Origin: CAYSUS01 sp964434165
Lineage (GTDB): Bacteria; Planctomycetota; Planctomycetia; Pirellulales; Thermoguttaceae
DNA length: 64,000 bases
Direction: 5' to 3'
NCBI GenBank assembly: GCA_964434165.1
Contig: CAYSUS010000012.1
Span: 30,849-94,848 of the forward strand
Of this stretch, positions 17,695 through 26,415 are shown in pieces (the first letter of the stretch is position 1; each line of letters begins with the position of its first letter). A model generated the notes under the pieces. It ran no database searches. It was not told the origin of the DNA and saw only the letters and a list, made by a program, of their open reading frames with translations. Made by a program: the position numbers and the translations under genes.

Positions 17695-20600
17695 TCACTT
17701 CAAGGCGGTCTGCAACTGGCGGAAAGCGTCTCGCTCGAGGGGATGCAGGTGCTCGGCCTTCAACCCCGCCTCCAGTGCCCGCTTCAAGGCTTCACGCGCC
17801 GGGCCCGTCTGCCCCGCCCGGTGATGGACGATGGCCTGATGGAAGTGCATCTCGGCCGAGGGCGATTCGGCCATGGCGATCTCCAGGTCCGCAAGCGCGG
17901 CTTCCGTCTGCCCCTGGGCGGAATGGATCATGGCGCGCGTATCCAGCAAGACGGCGGTGGGGCCGGCGTGGCTGATCGCCTCGTTCACGAGCTCCACGGC
18001 CTCGGGCAGATTGCGCTTCCGCACGGCAAGGAGCATGGCCAGGTTGTTCATGGCCAGGGTGCTGGACTTGTGCTTCTGGAGGATCTCGCGATAGATCTCC
18101 TCGGCTTGCGCGTATCGCTGCTGGAAGCTCGCCAGGTCGGCCATCACCAGCAGAAGCGGCGCGGCGCGATCGTGTTTCTCGGCGGCGGACGCGAGCAGTG
18201 ACTCGACGCGCTGGAGCCGGGCAGGGTCGTTCATGCTGGCTCGAAGCAACGCGGTGAGCGACTCGGCCAGCACGATCGGAGACCCGTTTTCCCAGTGCTT
18301 CTCGGCGGCCTGGAGGGCTTCGTCGAGGCGGCCGTGCCGCGTGAGGAAGGGAACGAGGATCAGGTCGCCTTGGGGCCGCTGAGCGGCGAACTCGCGGAGT
18401 ATGTCCTCGGCGACGACGAGGAACCGGTCGGCGACGGCGTCGTCCCCCGCCGCCCTGGCCTTCTGCGTGAACGATTCTGCCTGAACGGCCGCGAGTCCGA
18501 GCCGGGCGAGCCGTTCCGGCGAGTCGTCGTTGGACTTCTCCGGATAGCCGCGGATCAGTTCCAGGGCATCGTCGTATCGTTTGCGCTGAAAGGCGGCCTC
18601 GGCCTTCAGCGCGACGGTGGAGAGCTGATCGGGGGCAAGCTGATCGAGCTTCTTGAGCCAGAGGAGGGCCTCGGCCGTCTCCTTGCGACTGAGCAAGACC
18701 CGCACGTAAGCCGCCACGTAGCGCGGCTGATCGCCCTCGGCCGCCAGCACGCGCTGCATCTGCTGGCGGTAGGCAGTCCAGTTGCCCGATCCCAGGTAGA
18801 GTTTGGCCAGGATGAACCGTTCCTGGCTGGTCACCGTGCGATCGTCGGCGACCAGTTCCTCGAGGGTCTCCGCCGCTTCGCGGCGGTGCTTGCGCGTCGG
18901 GTGCGACGCCAACACGAGGGCCTTGAGACGGCGATCCCTGACCGAAGGCGCTTGGGCGGCCTCGAGGTTCGCATCGACCAGCTCGAGGGCCCTCTGCACG
19001 TTGGCGTATCCGCCGCGAACCAGCAGCATGGTGGCCAGGCTGCGCCGGGCCCAGGCGGCGTCTTCCTGCGCGCCCGTTTCGCCCTGGGAGACGAGTCCTT
19101 CCAGGAGGGCCTCGCTCTGGTCGGCCTTGCCGGCACGGAGGAAGAACCGCACGGCCTGACGGAGCGCGGTCATGTCCTTCGGATCGCGCCGGAGGGCCTC
19201 GCGGTAGCGCTGTTCGGCCTCCTCCGTCCTGCCCAGAAGCTCGCAGCACTGCGCCAGCGCGAGCGGGGCCTCGTCGGAAGGCAGCTTCTCCTCGGCCGAG
19301 GCCAGGGTCTCTTCGGCCTTGTCGGACTGATCGGTGCGGGCGTAGAAACGGACCAGCGCTAGCCACGGCAGCGGCTCCGCCGGGGCCTGTTCGACCGCCT
19401 TGCGCAGGGCCGCCTCCGCCTCCGCCAGCGTGGTCTGGGCGTCGGCCGTTCTCCCCTCGGACCGGGCCCGCAATCCAACCACGCTGAGCACCTGGGCGAG
19501 CCAGATCCGATCCTGGTAGTCGTCGGAGTCGGCCGCCGTCTGCCGGGCGATCTCCAGGGCCCGCTGGAATTCGTCGAGGCGAAGGGAGACGTCGGTCGCA
19601 ACGCGCCCCAGGTCCTTCGTGAAGTCCACGCGCTGCTCTTCCAGCCGGCGGATGAATCGATCGGCTTCGACGTATCGCCCGCGACGATGGAGAAGGGCCA
19701 CGGCGCGACGGATCGCCGCGGGACTGCGCTCGCCGAGATCGATGGCCCGCGAGTACTGCTCGATGGCCTGATCCACGTCCCCCCGCATGCTGTGGATTCG
19801 GGCGGCGAGGAGCGCCAGGCGCGACCACTCGGGCCGCCGGATCTGAAGGTCGGTCAGGATCTCCAGGGCCTCGTCCAGGAGCCGCGTGTCGCCCTGGCGG
19901 GCCAGGAGGGTCAGATACACGGCGCGCCCGTACTGCCAGAGCGGACCCCGCCCGGCGATACGCTGGATCTCGTCGAGAAGCTCATCGATGCCCGAGTGAT
20001 CGTCGGCCCTGACCGCCAGGTCGAAAAGCACGAGTCGCACGGCCAGGTTGTTGGGCTTCTGCTCGCAGACTTCCAGGTACAACTCGCGGGCCGCGTCGTG
20101 ATCGCCGATCTGCATGAACGCCGCAGCCAGGCCCGCCCGCAAAGACGCCAGCTCGTCCTCGGCGAGGTTCTCCGTTCCGGACAAGAGCTGGCGCAGCGCG
20201 TCCTTCGCTTCGGCGCCGTGGCGGCCGATGAGGTACCGCGCCCGGGCGAGGCGCACGGCCGCCGTGGGCCCGAAGCGCGACTCGGCCTCGTCCAGCAGCT
20301 CGCCCGCCCGCTTCCAGTCCTGGCGCCGCTGGGCAAGGACGGACAGGGCGATCCGCGGGTCGACCTCGTCGGGGAGCCTCTCGACGGCCTGCGACAACAC
20401 GCGCTCGGCGTCCTCCGCGCGGTTCTGCGCGATCAGCGCCTCGGCACGCACGACGGGCACCGCCCCCGCGCCCGGCAGGGCCTCGGCCGCGCGGCGAATC
20501 GTCTCGTCCACCTGCTCCCAGTCTTGCCGGTCCTCAGCGCGGTGGACCAGGAGTCGCGCCAGGTCGATCCATCCGCTCGGCGGGGCATCCTCGAACGTCA

Positions 20601-21924
20601 TCAGGGCCCGGTACTCGGTAACGGCCTCGTCCAGCCGGCCTGCGGCGAGCAGGGCGGACGCCAATTGCGATCGCACCAGCACGGAACGGGGGGCGAACTT
20701 TTTGGCCTGGCGATAGGCGGCCAGCTCCATCTCGGGACTGCCGATCTCCCGGTAGCACCGCCCCAGCCAGCAGTTGGCGTTGATCACCAGAGACGGGATC
20801 GAGGACAGCTCGGCGCGCACCAGCGAGAAGCCCTGGGCGGCTTGAAGCCAGCGGCCTCGGCGGAAATCGATCCTCGCCCTCAGGTAACCTACCAGGGACT
20901 CGGCGTAGCTGGCCTCGCGAAGCCGGTCGAGCAGCGCGGCGGCCTCGTCTAAACGGCCTTGATCGATGAGCAGGTCGGCGAGCCTCCAGGTTAACGTGGC
21001 CTCACCCGGCACCGACTTGATCGCCTCGCGCAGAAGCTCGACGGCCGCGTCGCGCCGGCCCTCCGACAAGGCGGTCTCGACGAGGACCGAGTAGAAGACG
21101 GGCTGCTTGGGCGCCAGCTCGACGCCCTTTTCGGCGTAGCGAGCTGCCTTGTCGAACTGCGTCGCGGCCAGCGCACACGTGGCGGCGGTGAGCAGGGCCT
21201 CCAGGTCGTCCGGCGCGTGCCCCAGCGCGGCCTCCGCGAGCGGCAGCGCGGCTTCGTACCTTTCCGTGTCGCGGAAGTAGCGGGCGGCGGCCAGGCTGGC
21301 CGGGCCGGACTCGGGGTTCGCCTCCAGCATCCGCTCGATCCAGGGATCGGCCTCGGCTCGGCGCTTCTGCTGGGTCTGGAGAAGCCGGGCGAGCTGAGCG
21401 TACGCATCGACCTGCCTGGGCTCGTTGTCGATCGACTCCCGCAACGACGCCTCGGCCGCGTCCAGGTCGCCCATCGCCTGCTGGCAGGTCGCCAGAATCG
21501 CCAGCAGCTCCGGGTCTCCCGGCGACTGCTTGAGAAGGTAGTCCTCCAGATGCGTGCGCGCGTCGGAATGCCGCCCCAGTCGGATGATCACGTCCACGAG
21601 CTTCCTGCGGACGTCCATGCGGTCGGGCTCGCCGCGGAGCACCCCTTCCAGCAGCGCGAACGCGCGGTGGTTCGCCCCACGGTCGGCGAGCATCATGCCG
21701 AGCTCGGCCTGGGCCTCCACGTCATCCGGAACGAAGCGGAGATACCACTCCAGCCGGTGCAGCGCCACGCCGGTCTCCCCGCTCTCTCGGGCCTCCCTCG
21801 CTTCGCGAAGGAAGGCGTCGGCGTTGGCGCGGATCTGGTACCCGTGCAGCAAGTGAACCGCAACCCCGAGGATCGCGACGGAGATGGCGAGGATCGCCAG
21901 CAGGCGGAGGTTGATTCGCCTCAT
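17695..21924 (-). CDS. giant membrane-anchored TPR protein
   Basis: 1409 residues from ATG 21924. A single N-terminal membrane segment (about residues 8-28) is followed by almost continuous tetratricopeptide-like helical repeats, for example LRPEDVEAQAELGMMLADRG-type units, LTWRLADLLIDQGRLDEAA, LAMNNLAMLLAVRKRNLPEA and the last one near residue 1370. TPR proteins scaffold complexes; in Gram-negative polysaccharide systems large TPR proteins bind the synthase or outer-membrane export complex. The N-terminal anchor puts the repeats in the periplasm or cytoplasm; I cannot tell which. It is the first gene of an operon with the O-antigen-ligase-like gene. Confidence 0.85.
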   Translation of the reverse strand: MRRINLRLLAILAISVAILGVAVHLLHGYQIRANADAFLREAREARESGETGVALHRLEWYLRFVPDDVEAQAELGMMLADRGANHRAFALLEGVLRGEPDRMDVRRKLVDVIIRLGRHSDARTHLEDYLLKQSPGDPELLAILATCQQAMGDLDAAEASLRESIDNEPRQVDAYAQLARLLQTQQKRRAEADPWIERMLEANPESGPASLAAARYFRDTERYEAALPLAEAALGHAPDDLEALLTAATCALAATQFDKAARYAEKGVELAPKQPVFYSVLVETALSEGRRDAAVELLREAIKSVPGEATLTWRLADLLIDQGRLDEAAALLDRLREASYAESLVGYLRARIDFRRGRWLQAAQGFSLVRAELSSIPSLVINANCWLGRCYREIGSPEMELAAYRQAKKFAPRSVLVRSQLASALLAAGRLDEAVTEYRALMTFEDAPPSGWIDLARLLVHRAEDRQDWEQVDETIRRAAEALPGAGAVPVVRAEALIAQNRAEDAERVLSQAVERLPDEVDPRIALSVLAQRRQDWKRAGELLDEAESRFGPTAAVRLARARYLIGRHGAEAKDALRQLLSGTENLAEDELASLRAGLAAAFMQIGDHDAARELYLEVCEQKPNNLAVRLVLFDLAVRADDHSGIDELLDEIQRIAGRGPLWQYGRAVYLTLLARQGDTRLLDEALEILTDLQIRRPEWSRLALLAARIHSMRGDVDQAIEQYSRAIDLGERSPAAIRRAVALLHRRGRYVEADRFIRRLEEQRVDFTKDLGRVATDVSLRLDEFQRALEIARQTAADSDDYQDRIWLAQVLSVVGLRARSEGRTADAQTTLAEAEAALRKAVEQAPAEPLPWLALVRFYARTDQSDKAEETLASAEEKLPSDEAPLALAQCCELLGRTEEAEQRYREALRRDPKDMTALRQAVRFFLRAGKADQSEALLEGLVSQGETGAQEDAAWARRSLATMLLVRGGYANVQRALELVDANLEAAQAPSVRDRRLKALVLASHPTRKHRREAAETLEELVADDRTVTSQERFILAKLYLGSGNWTAYRQQMQRVLAAEGDQPRYVAAYVRVLLSRKETAEALLWLKKLDQLAPDQLSTVALKAEAAFQRKRYDDALELIRGYPEKSNDDSPERLARLGLAAVQAESFTQKARAAGDDAVADRFLVVAEDILREFAAQRPQGDLILVPFLTRHGRLDEALQAAEKHWENGSPIVLAESLTALLRASMNDPARLQRVESLLASAAEKHDRAAPLLLVMADLASFQQRYAQAEEIYREILQKHKSSTLAMNNLAMLLAVRKRNLPEAVELVNEAISHAGPTAVLLDTRAMIHSAQGQTEAALADLEIAMAESPSAEMHFHQAIVHHRAGQTGPAREALKRALEAGLKAEHLHPLERDAFRQLQTALK

Positions 21925-22114
21925 AGCGTGTGGGGAGAGCTCGACGGGTACGGGGGGAGGAACGAGGTCACGCGTCAGGCTTGGATGGGATGCCGCGGTA
22001 GCCCGAGGTGGAAAGACCGCGATCTGGCAGTCGCGACGACCGTCCGCTTCCGAAGGAAGGGAGCGTGTCCCCCGGGACTACCCCTCGCTGGGAAAGCACC
22101 TACGCCTTAGAGGA

Positions 22115-22144
22115 AGTATAGACAGCCAGGACGCACGAGGGCAA
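22115..22144 (-). promoter_or_regulatory. promoter for the TPR/O-antigen-ligase-like operon
   Basis: On the minus strand TTGCCC (22144-22139) is followed after 18 bp by TATACT (22120-22115). The start would be near 22108, giving a leader of about 185 nt before ATG 21924. Confidence 0.5.
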
Positions 22145-22456
22145 CGGTCGTCCCATAGGATCCCCCGTTTTTGGGTCCGCAAGCCGGCATCCCTGCTCTT
22201 TGCTGCCGACTGCGCGACCTATTCTCACGTGGGGGCGACCGACTTGGCGGCGACAGCGGCGACCGCGCTGCCCCCCCGCACGACCGGGCGGCGGACCGCC
22301 GGCACGGCCGATCTGGTGGAGTGGGCGGAAACGCACCTGGCAGAGGGACCCCCGAGGCGGCCGCCCTGCGCGGTCCATCGGGAACAGGCCGACCCGATCG
22401 CCCGACAACGCGCACGCAGTCCGGGAAGTCTTCGGGATTCCTCTCAAGTCCGCCGT

Positions 22457-22484
22457 TTGACAGGCCCCGGTGGCGACCTAGCTT
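22457..22484 (+). promoter_or_regulatory. promoter for FeeM gene 1
   Basis: TTGACA (22457-22462), 16-bp spacer, TAGCTT (22479-22484). The architecture matches the promoter upstream of FeeM gene 3 (59636-59663). The leader to ATG 22740 is about 250 nt. Confidence 0.5.
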
Positions 22485-22739
22485 ACAGTAGGTTTTCTCG
22501 TCTAATCCGTGCGCCGGCCGGCGGCCCTCGATGCTTGGGGACTCCGGCCCGCGCCAGACCGCTTATCTCAAGCTCCGTTCGAAGCCATCGCTCCGGGCGC
22601 CGCGCCGTCTGCGTGCAGGCAGGCGAGGGATGCTTCCATCCACCGCGCAAGCGTGAGAAGGCAGGGCTGCGCGCCGGCCCTGGCGCTTCCTGTCCTCCCG
22701 ACGGCCCGCGCGCTCGGAATGGACCAGGGTGAACGAACT

Positions 22740-23522
22740 ATGTATCTGGAAGAGCTCAATGCGGAGATCTCCCGCGAGACCACCGATGCGATTGAGTACA
22801 AGATCGCGTCCGACCGCGAGGAGCGTACTTCGGCGTTTCGATTGGTTTATGAATCGTACTTGAGGGCCGGCTTGGGCGAGCCCCATGCCGCCGGGATGCG
22901 CGTCACGCGGTATCATCTCCTGCCGACGACGGACGTGTTCATCGCCCGGCTGCGAGGCGAGACCATCTTCACGATGACCCTGGTGATCGCCGGCGAGCTG
23001 GGTCTGCCGATGGAAGCGGTGTATCCCGACGAGGTGCGTGAGCTGCGCGGCCGCGGAGTGCTTGCCGCGGAGATCTCGTGCCTTGCCGACCGCCGCGCGG
23101 GCATGCGGGGTTTCTTTCCCGTGTTCCTTCGGCTGAGCCGGCTGATGGGGCAGTACGCGTGGAAGCGGGGCGTGCGCTGCCTGGTTGCTGCGGTGCATCC
23201 GCGCCACGCTCGCTTCTATCGTCGCGTGCTGAAGTTTCGGCCCATCGGCAGGGAAAAGGCTTATCCCTCCGTGCGGAATAGTCCGGCAATTGCCCTGGGG
23301 CTGGACCTGGCGGCCCTGGAGGAGAACCATCCGCAGATGTACGAGCAGTTCTACGGATCGTGGCTGCCGGACGAGGCACTGCGGCCCCGACCCCTTTCGC
23401 CTGGGGAAGCGGCCTACTTCCGTCGAATGATCGACGCGGAGTTCTCCCTGGCGCCGCTCGGCGATTCGGGGCACGCCGGCCCCGCTGCTTTCGCCGACGT
23501 CTCTGCGACGAGCGGCGGATGA
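22740..23522 (+). CDS. FeeM-type N-acyl amino acid synthase, copy 1
   Basis: 260 residues, GNAT/LuxI-like. Landmarks are FRLVY (33-37), HLLPTTDVF (59-67), TIFTMTLV with GELGLPM (75-91), EISCLAD (111-117) and HPRHARFY (153-160). This order is that of FeeM-type N-acyl amino acid synthases, which transfer a fatty acyl group from an acyl carrier protein to an amino acid and share the LuxI fold. E-I-S-C aligns with the LuxI E-x-S-R motif. Similar proteins occur with PEP-CTERM/exosortase systems. Copy 1 is close to copy 3 at 60000. The regulator gene at 23934 follows, with an RNA structure directly after the stop. Donor and acceptor are unknown. Confidence 0.85.
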   Translation: MYLEELNAEISRETTDAIEYKIASDREERTSAFRLVYESYLRAGLGEPHAAGMRVTRYHLLPTTDVFIARLRGETIFTMTLVIAGELGLPMEAVYPDEVRELRGRGVLAAEISCLADRRAGMRGFFPVFLRLSRLMGQYAWKRGVRCLVAAVHPRHARFYRRVLKFRPIGREKAYPSVRNSPAIALGLDLAALEENHPQMYEQFYGSWLPDEALRPRPLSPGEAAYFRRMIDAEFSLAPLGDSGHAGPAAFADVSATSGG

Positions 23523-23526
23523 CCCG

Positions 23527-23582
23527 CGGTGGAGCCATAAATCGCCTTGCGCGATTCCGGGGAGAGCCCCACGGCTCCGCCG
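23527..23582 (+). other. predicted three-way junction RNA element
   Basis: A 10-bp outer stem (23527-23536 with 23573-23582, one G-U pair) closes two hairpins: AATCGC/GCGATT with a 5-nt loop (23540-23556) and GGGG/CCCC with a 4-nt loop (23559-23570). It starts 5 nt after the FeeM stop. It may terminate, stabilise the 3' end, or regulate the next gene. Confidence 0.5.
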
Positions 23583-23799
23583 GTGGTCGGGCGCTCTCCC
23601 CCTCACGCTTGCGTCGCATGTTGGGGTGCCCTTCGGCTGGCCTGTTCCGGGAGGTTTCGGAGCTGGCGAGATGCCGCCAGGGCGCGGCGCCGGTCCTTGG
23701 CGCCTCAGCGCAGCAAGTTGCGCGGATTGCCCGACCCGCACATCGCGATTCGTGATAAGGCGCTTTTCTCGGATTTGCGTGCTTTTCCTGCGGCGCCAC

Positions 23800-23828
23800 T
23801 TGAAGCGGCGATTCGTTCCCGGTAAGGT
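23800..23828 (+). promoter_or_regulatory. possible promoter for LuxR-HTH regulator 1
   Basis: TTGAAG (23800-23805), 17-bp spacer, TAAGGT (23823-23828), about 105 bp before ATG 23934. The -10 box is poor, so this is tentative. Confidence 0.3.
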
Positions 23829-23933
23829 GCAGGGGCTGGATGGATCGTGTGGGGCGGTCATCGCCCGCTTCTTCTTTCAAGGAGGAACCGAACGGGAGAC
23901 AGTTGCTGCTACTCTTGCGCCCGGGGGGGGTGT

Positions 23934-24626
23934 ATGAGCCGCATGATTCAACTGGCGATTGCACACCACAACCGCCTCTTTCGAGAGTGCCTGGTCCGGG
24001 TTCTGGGCGATCCGTCCGCGATCGCCACCCGGAGCGTCGATCACACGCTGCCCGACTGGCTGGAGCTTGTACCCCAGGAGCCGGCCGACGTGTTTCTCGT
24101 GGACCTCTGCCTGCCGGATCACCGCGCGGTGGACCTGGTGCGCTGCGTCCGGCAGCACCTTTCGGGTGCCAAGGTCGTGCTGGTGGCCTGCGGCAACACC
24201 GAGGCGAATCTCTACGAGTGCCTGGCGCTTGGCGTGGACGGATGCGTTCGCGAGGAGTCCTCGCTGGAAGGGCTTCGCGAGGCGATTGAGAAAGTGTCTG
24301 CCGGCGAGCTCTACTGCTCGCCTGAGATGGTTTACACCATGTTCCAGCGGCTGGCCCAGTCGTCGCGCCACGCGCTATGGAAGGACCGGGTCGATTCGGT
24401 CGATCTGACGCCGCGCGAGCTGGAGATCGTGCACCTGATCGCGGAGCGGCTGAGCAACAAGGAGATCGCGAGGAAGCTCTCCCTTTCTCTGCATACGGTC
24501 AAGAACCACGTTCACAACATCGTGGACAAGCTGCAAGTCTCCGACCGACACGAGGCGGTGGAGTATGCGCGCCGGCGCCGCTGGCTGCGCCCGCGGGATC
24601 GCCAGCTCACCGGCGAGGCCCGGTGA
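23934..24626 (+). CDS. LuxR/NarL-HTH regulator 1 with atypical receiver
   Basis: 230 residues. The N-terminal half is receiver-like: LAIAHHNRLFRECL replaces the usual acidic pair with HH, while D57 in FLVDLCLPD sits at the phospho-acceptor position, and the conserved lysine is replaced (GCVREES). The C-terminal LuxR/NarL helix-turn-helix spans about residues 157-201 (LTPRELEIVHLIAERLSNKE, recognition helix SLHTVKNHVHNIVDK). With one acidic-pocket residue kept and others lost, canonical phosphorylation is doubtful. It has no acyl-homoserine-lactone-binding domain. It follows FeeM gene 1 and is closely similar to the regulator at 61075. It probably binds DNA as a dimer; the target is unknown. 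Confidence 0.85.
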   Translation: MSRMIQLAIAHHNRLFRECLVRVLGDPSAIATRSVDHTLPDWLELVPQEPADVFLVDLCLPDHRAVDLVRCVRQHLSGAKVVLVACGNTEANLYECLALGVDGCVREESSLEGLREAIEKVSAGELYCSPEMVYTMFQRLAQSSRHALWKDRVDSVDLTPRELEIVHLIAERLSNKEIARKLSLSLHTVKNHVHNIVDKLQVSDRHEAVEYARRRRWLRPRDRQLTGEAR

Positions 24627-24667
24627 GCGGTCGTCCGGTCTTGCGTTATGCCTCTCTCTTGCGAAGT

Positions 24668-24683
24668 CCGTCCTCGCGGACGG
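24668..24683 (+). terminator. hairpin downstream of regulator 1
   Basis: Stem CCGTCC/GGACGG with a TCGC loop, followed by TTCTGCTCCCCC, 42 bp after the stop of regulator 1. The T content after the stem is low. Confidence 0.35.
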
Positions 24684-24825
24684 TTCTGCTCCCCCAGGGC
24701 TCGTTCGCCGCTCGCCGCGTCGCCCGTCCCTGAAGGGACGCGCTGGCCCGGGGTGCTTTTCTCGGGTTCGCGGCGCGCGGGAGATCGTTCCCCAGCGAGG
24801 GAATCATCTCACTTCAGCTAGCACG

Positions 24826-24859
24826 GGATCTAGACCTCAGGCAGGGGCGATCTAGATCC
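24826..24859. promoter_or_regulatory. candidate operator: perfect inverted repeat
   Basis: GGATCTAGA (24826-24834) and its exact complement TCTAGATCC (24851-24859), separated by 16 bp. The centres are about 25 bp apart, near 2.4 helical turns. It lies 326 bp upstream of the receiver-like gene at 25185 and downstream of regulator 1. Confidence 0.4.
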
Positions 24860-25184
24860 TTCTCAGAATCCACCGGCCAGGAGCGATCGCCGGGAGCCAG
24901 CGCCCGTGGCGTGCGGGGATTCCGGCTTGGCAGCATCGCGCCGGCACGCTAAGCTCCGCCTCCTTTTCGCACGTTTCCGTGCCCTCGTCGCCGGTTGGCG
25001 GACCGGCGAACCGCGCTTTGCGCCTGGCTCCCGGATTCACGGGGATTCATCGGGCGGTTCATTTCTGATAGACCGTTCGCCCCAACCTTTTTGAATCGCA
25101 TTGTCTATTGTGGGTCGGCGTGCGATGGGCGAAAACGGACCGCAGCACGTTCGGAGTCCTTCTGCAACTGCCGAGGAGAAGCAC

Positions 25185-25556
25185 GTGACGACGAAGATCC
25201 GAATGGTCCTGGCCCTCGACTCGCCGATGCAACGCGAGGCGTTTCGAAAACTGCTGGCCGACGAGCCGGACATCGAACTGGTTGCGGAAGTCGAAGACGC
25301 TGTGGACCTTCTGCTGACTGTCGATCTGACGGGCGTGAACGTGGTTCTGCACGGCTGGCCCGAGGAGTCCGGCGAGCTGCCCGGCATTTGCACGCACATC
25401 CTCACCGAGTACCCGGATCTCCTGCTGATCGGGATTCCCGCGGACGCGGATCGGGCGTACGCGTGCCGCCAGATGATCGCCACGACGCCGCTGGCCGCGA
25501 AGACCTTGCACGAGATGCTCGCGGAGATCCGACGGTCGGCGTCCCCCGTTCCGTGA
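25185..25556 (+). CDS. stand-alone pseudo-receiver protein
   Basis: 123 residues from GTG 25185, chosen for GAGGAGAA just upstream. The sequence follows a single receiver domain with MVLALDSPMQREAF at the N-terminus and VVLHGWPEES where the phospho-acceptor aspartate should be; histidine 56 takes its place. The acidic pair is also missing. There is no output domain. It is therefore a degenerate, non-phosphorylated CheY-like fold, perhaps a ligand- or protein-binding partner of regulator 2 that starts 110 bp downstream. Confidence 0.75.
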   Translation: MTTKIRMVLALDSPMQREAFRKLLADEPDIELVAEVEDAVDLLLTVDLTGVNVVLHGWPEESGELPGICTHILTEYPDLLLIGIPADADRAYACRQMIATTPLAAKTLHEMLAEIRRSASPVP

Positions 25557-25665
25557 GAGCCCGCCGGAGCCCGCGAGGGGGAGAAGCCCCCGGCCAACTC
25601 CGGTACTCGAAAGCTTGCATCCCCACGACGCGACACCACGGATCCTGAGACCTGAGGGAAACAGA

Positions 25666-26331
25666 ATGCGCGAGACGATTGCCACAGTGGTTCTGGGCAG
25701 CGCGAGGCTTTATCGCGAGGCGATCGCGTGCCGCCTGGCCGCCGAGCCGACCGTTTGCCTGCTCGGTTCGAGCGCGGAGGTGGGGGAGTTCCTGGCGGCG
25801 AGAAGCCGGGGCGTCCCGGACGTCGTGCTGGTCCATTGCCCGGCGGGAGGGCCGAGCCCTCCGTACGCCGTGGCGGAAGTCGCTGACGCGCTGCCCGAAG
25901 CGAGGATTGTCGTGCTTTCACCCCCGCGCGAGGATGGCGAGGTGATGCGGAGCATTGAGGCCGGTGCGGTGGCATGGCTGGGCGACGACACCGCTTATGA
26001 AATCCTCATCAAGACGATCACGGCGGTGCGTCACGGCCGCGCCCCATGCCCGTCGCGGCTTGTGCGCTGCCTTTTCCGTCGGATGGCGGAGTTCTCGCCT
26101 CCGCCGCCCGATCCGGCGTCGCGGCCCGAAGCCGCGTTGACCGCCAGGGAGCGCGAGGTGGCCCGCCTCGTGGCGAGGGGGCTTGCGAACAAGCAGATCG
26201 CGCGTCGGCTGAGCTTGTCGCTGCCGACGATCAAGTCCTACCTCCACTCGTTGATGAAGAAGCTGGCGGTTCGGCGGCGGCGCGACCTGCTGCACTGGCC
26301 GTTCGGCGAACAAACCCTAGGCCGGAACTAG
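25666..26331 (+). CDS. LuxR/NarL-HTH regulator 2 with pseudo-receiver
   Basis: 221 residues from ATG 25666, after TGAGGGAAAC. The receiver-like half (residues 5-125) has lost the phospho-acceptor (VVLVHCPAGG, H57) and the acidic pair (VVLGSARLYRE). It is followed by a proline-rich linker (about 143-156) and a LuxR/NarL helix-turn-helix (about 157-201, LTAREREVARLVARGLANKQ, SLPTIKSYLHSL). It is more diverged from regulators 1 and 3 than they are from each other. It lies between the stand-alone pseudo-receiver and FeeM gene 2, which starts 84 bp later. CCCTAG/CTAGGG arms straddle its stop codon (26315-26333). Confidence 0.82.
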   Translation: MRETIATVVLGSARLYREAIACRLAAEPTVCLLGSSAEVGEFLAARSRGVPDVVLVHCPAGGPSPPYAVAEVADALPEARIVVLSPPREDGEVMRSIEAGAVAWLGDDTAYEILIKTITAVRHGRAPCPSRLVRCLFRRMAEFSPPPPDPASRPEAALTAREREVARLVARGLANKQIARRLSLSLPTIKSYLHSLMKKLAVRRRRDLLHWPFGEQTLGRN

Positions 26332-26415
26332 GGATTGGAGGCATTTCTCGTGGGTTCGGCAGATGGACTGGACCTTGGACTTCACTTCTCACGATGTTTA
26401 TTGGGGAATACCGAC

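Larger units (their letters stand above)
21925..22739. other. intergenic region between divergent TPR operon and FeeM gene
   Basis: 815 bp with no supported coding frame. It holds the two divergent promoters annotated at 22115-22144 (minus) and 22457-22484 (plus). The 250-nt stretch between the FeeM promoter and its ATG is unusually long and could carry a regulatory leader; I see no clear fold. Confidence 0.55.
23523..23933. other. intergenic region between FeeM gene 1 and its regulator
   Basis: 411 bp holding a three-way-junction fold (23527-23582) right after the FeeM stop, and a possible promoter (23800-23828) for the regulator. No further coding frame is supported. Confidence 0.6.
24627..25184. 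other. intergenic region upstream of the receiver-like gene
   Basis: 558 bp with a hairpin at 24668-24683 that may end regulator 1, and a 9-bp inverted repeat at 24826-24859. No coding frame is supported, and no clear promoter was found for the gene at 25185. Confidence 0.55.

Noticed and set aside
23934..26331. LuxR proteins as acyl-homoserine-lactone receptors
   Set aside because: The N-terminal halves are receiver-like and lack the conserved autoinducer-binding domain, so they are not LuxR-type AHL receptors.
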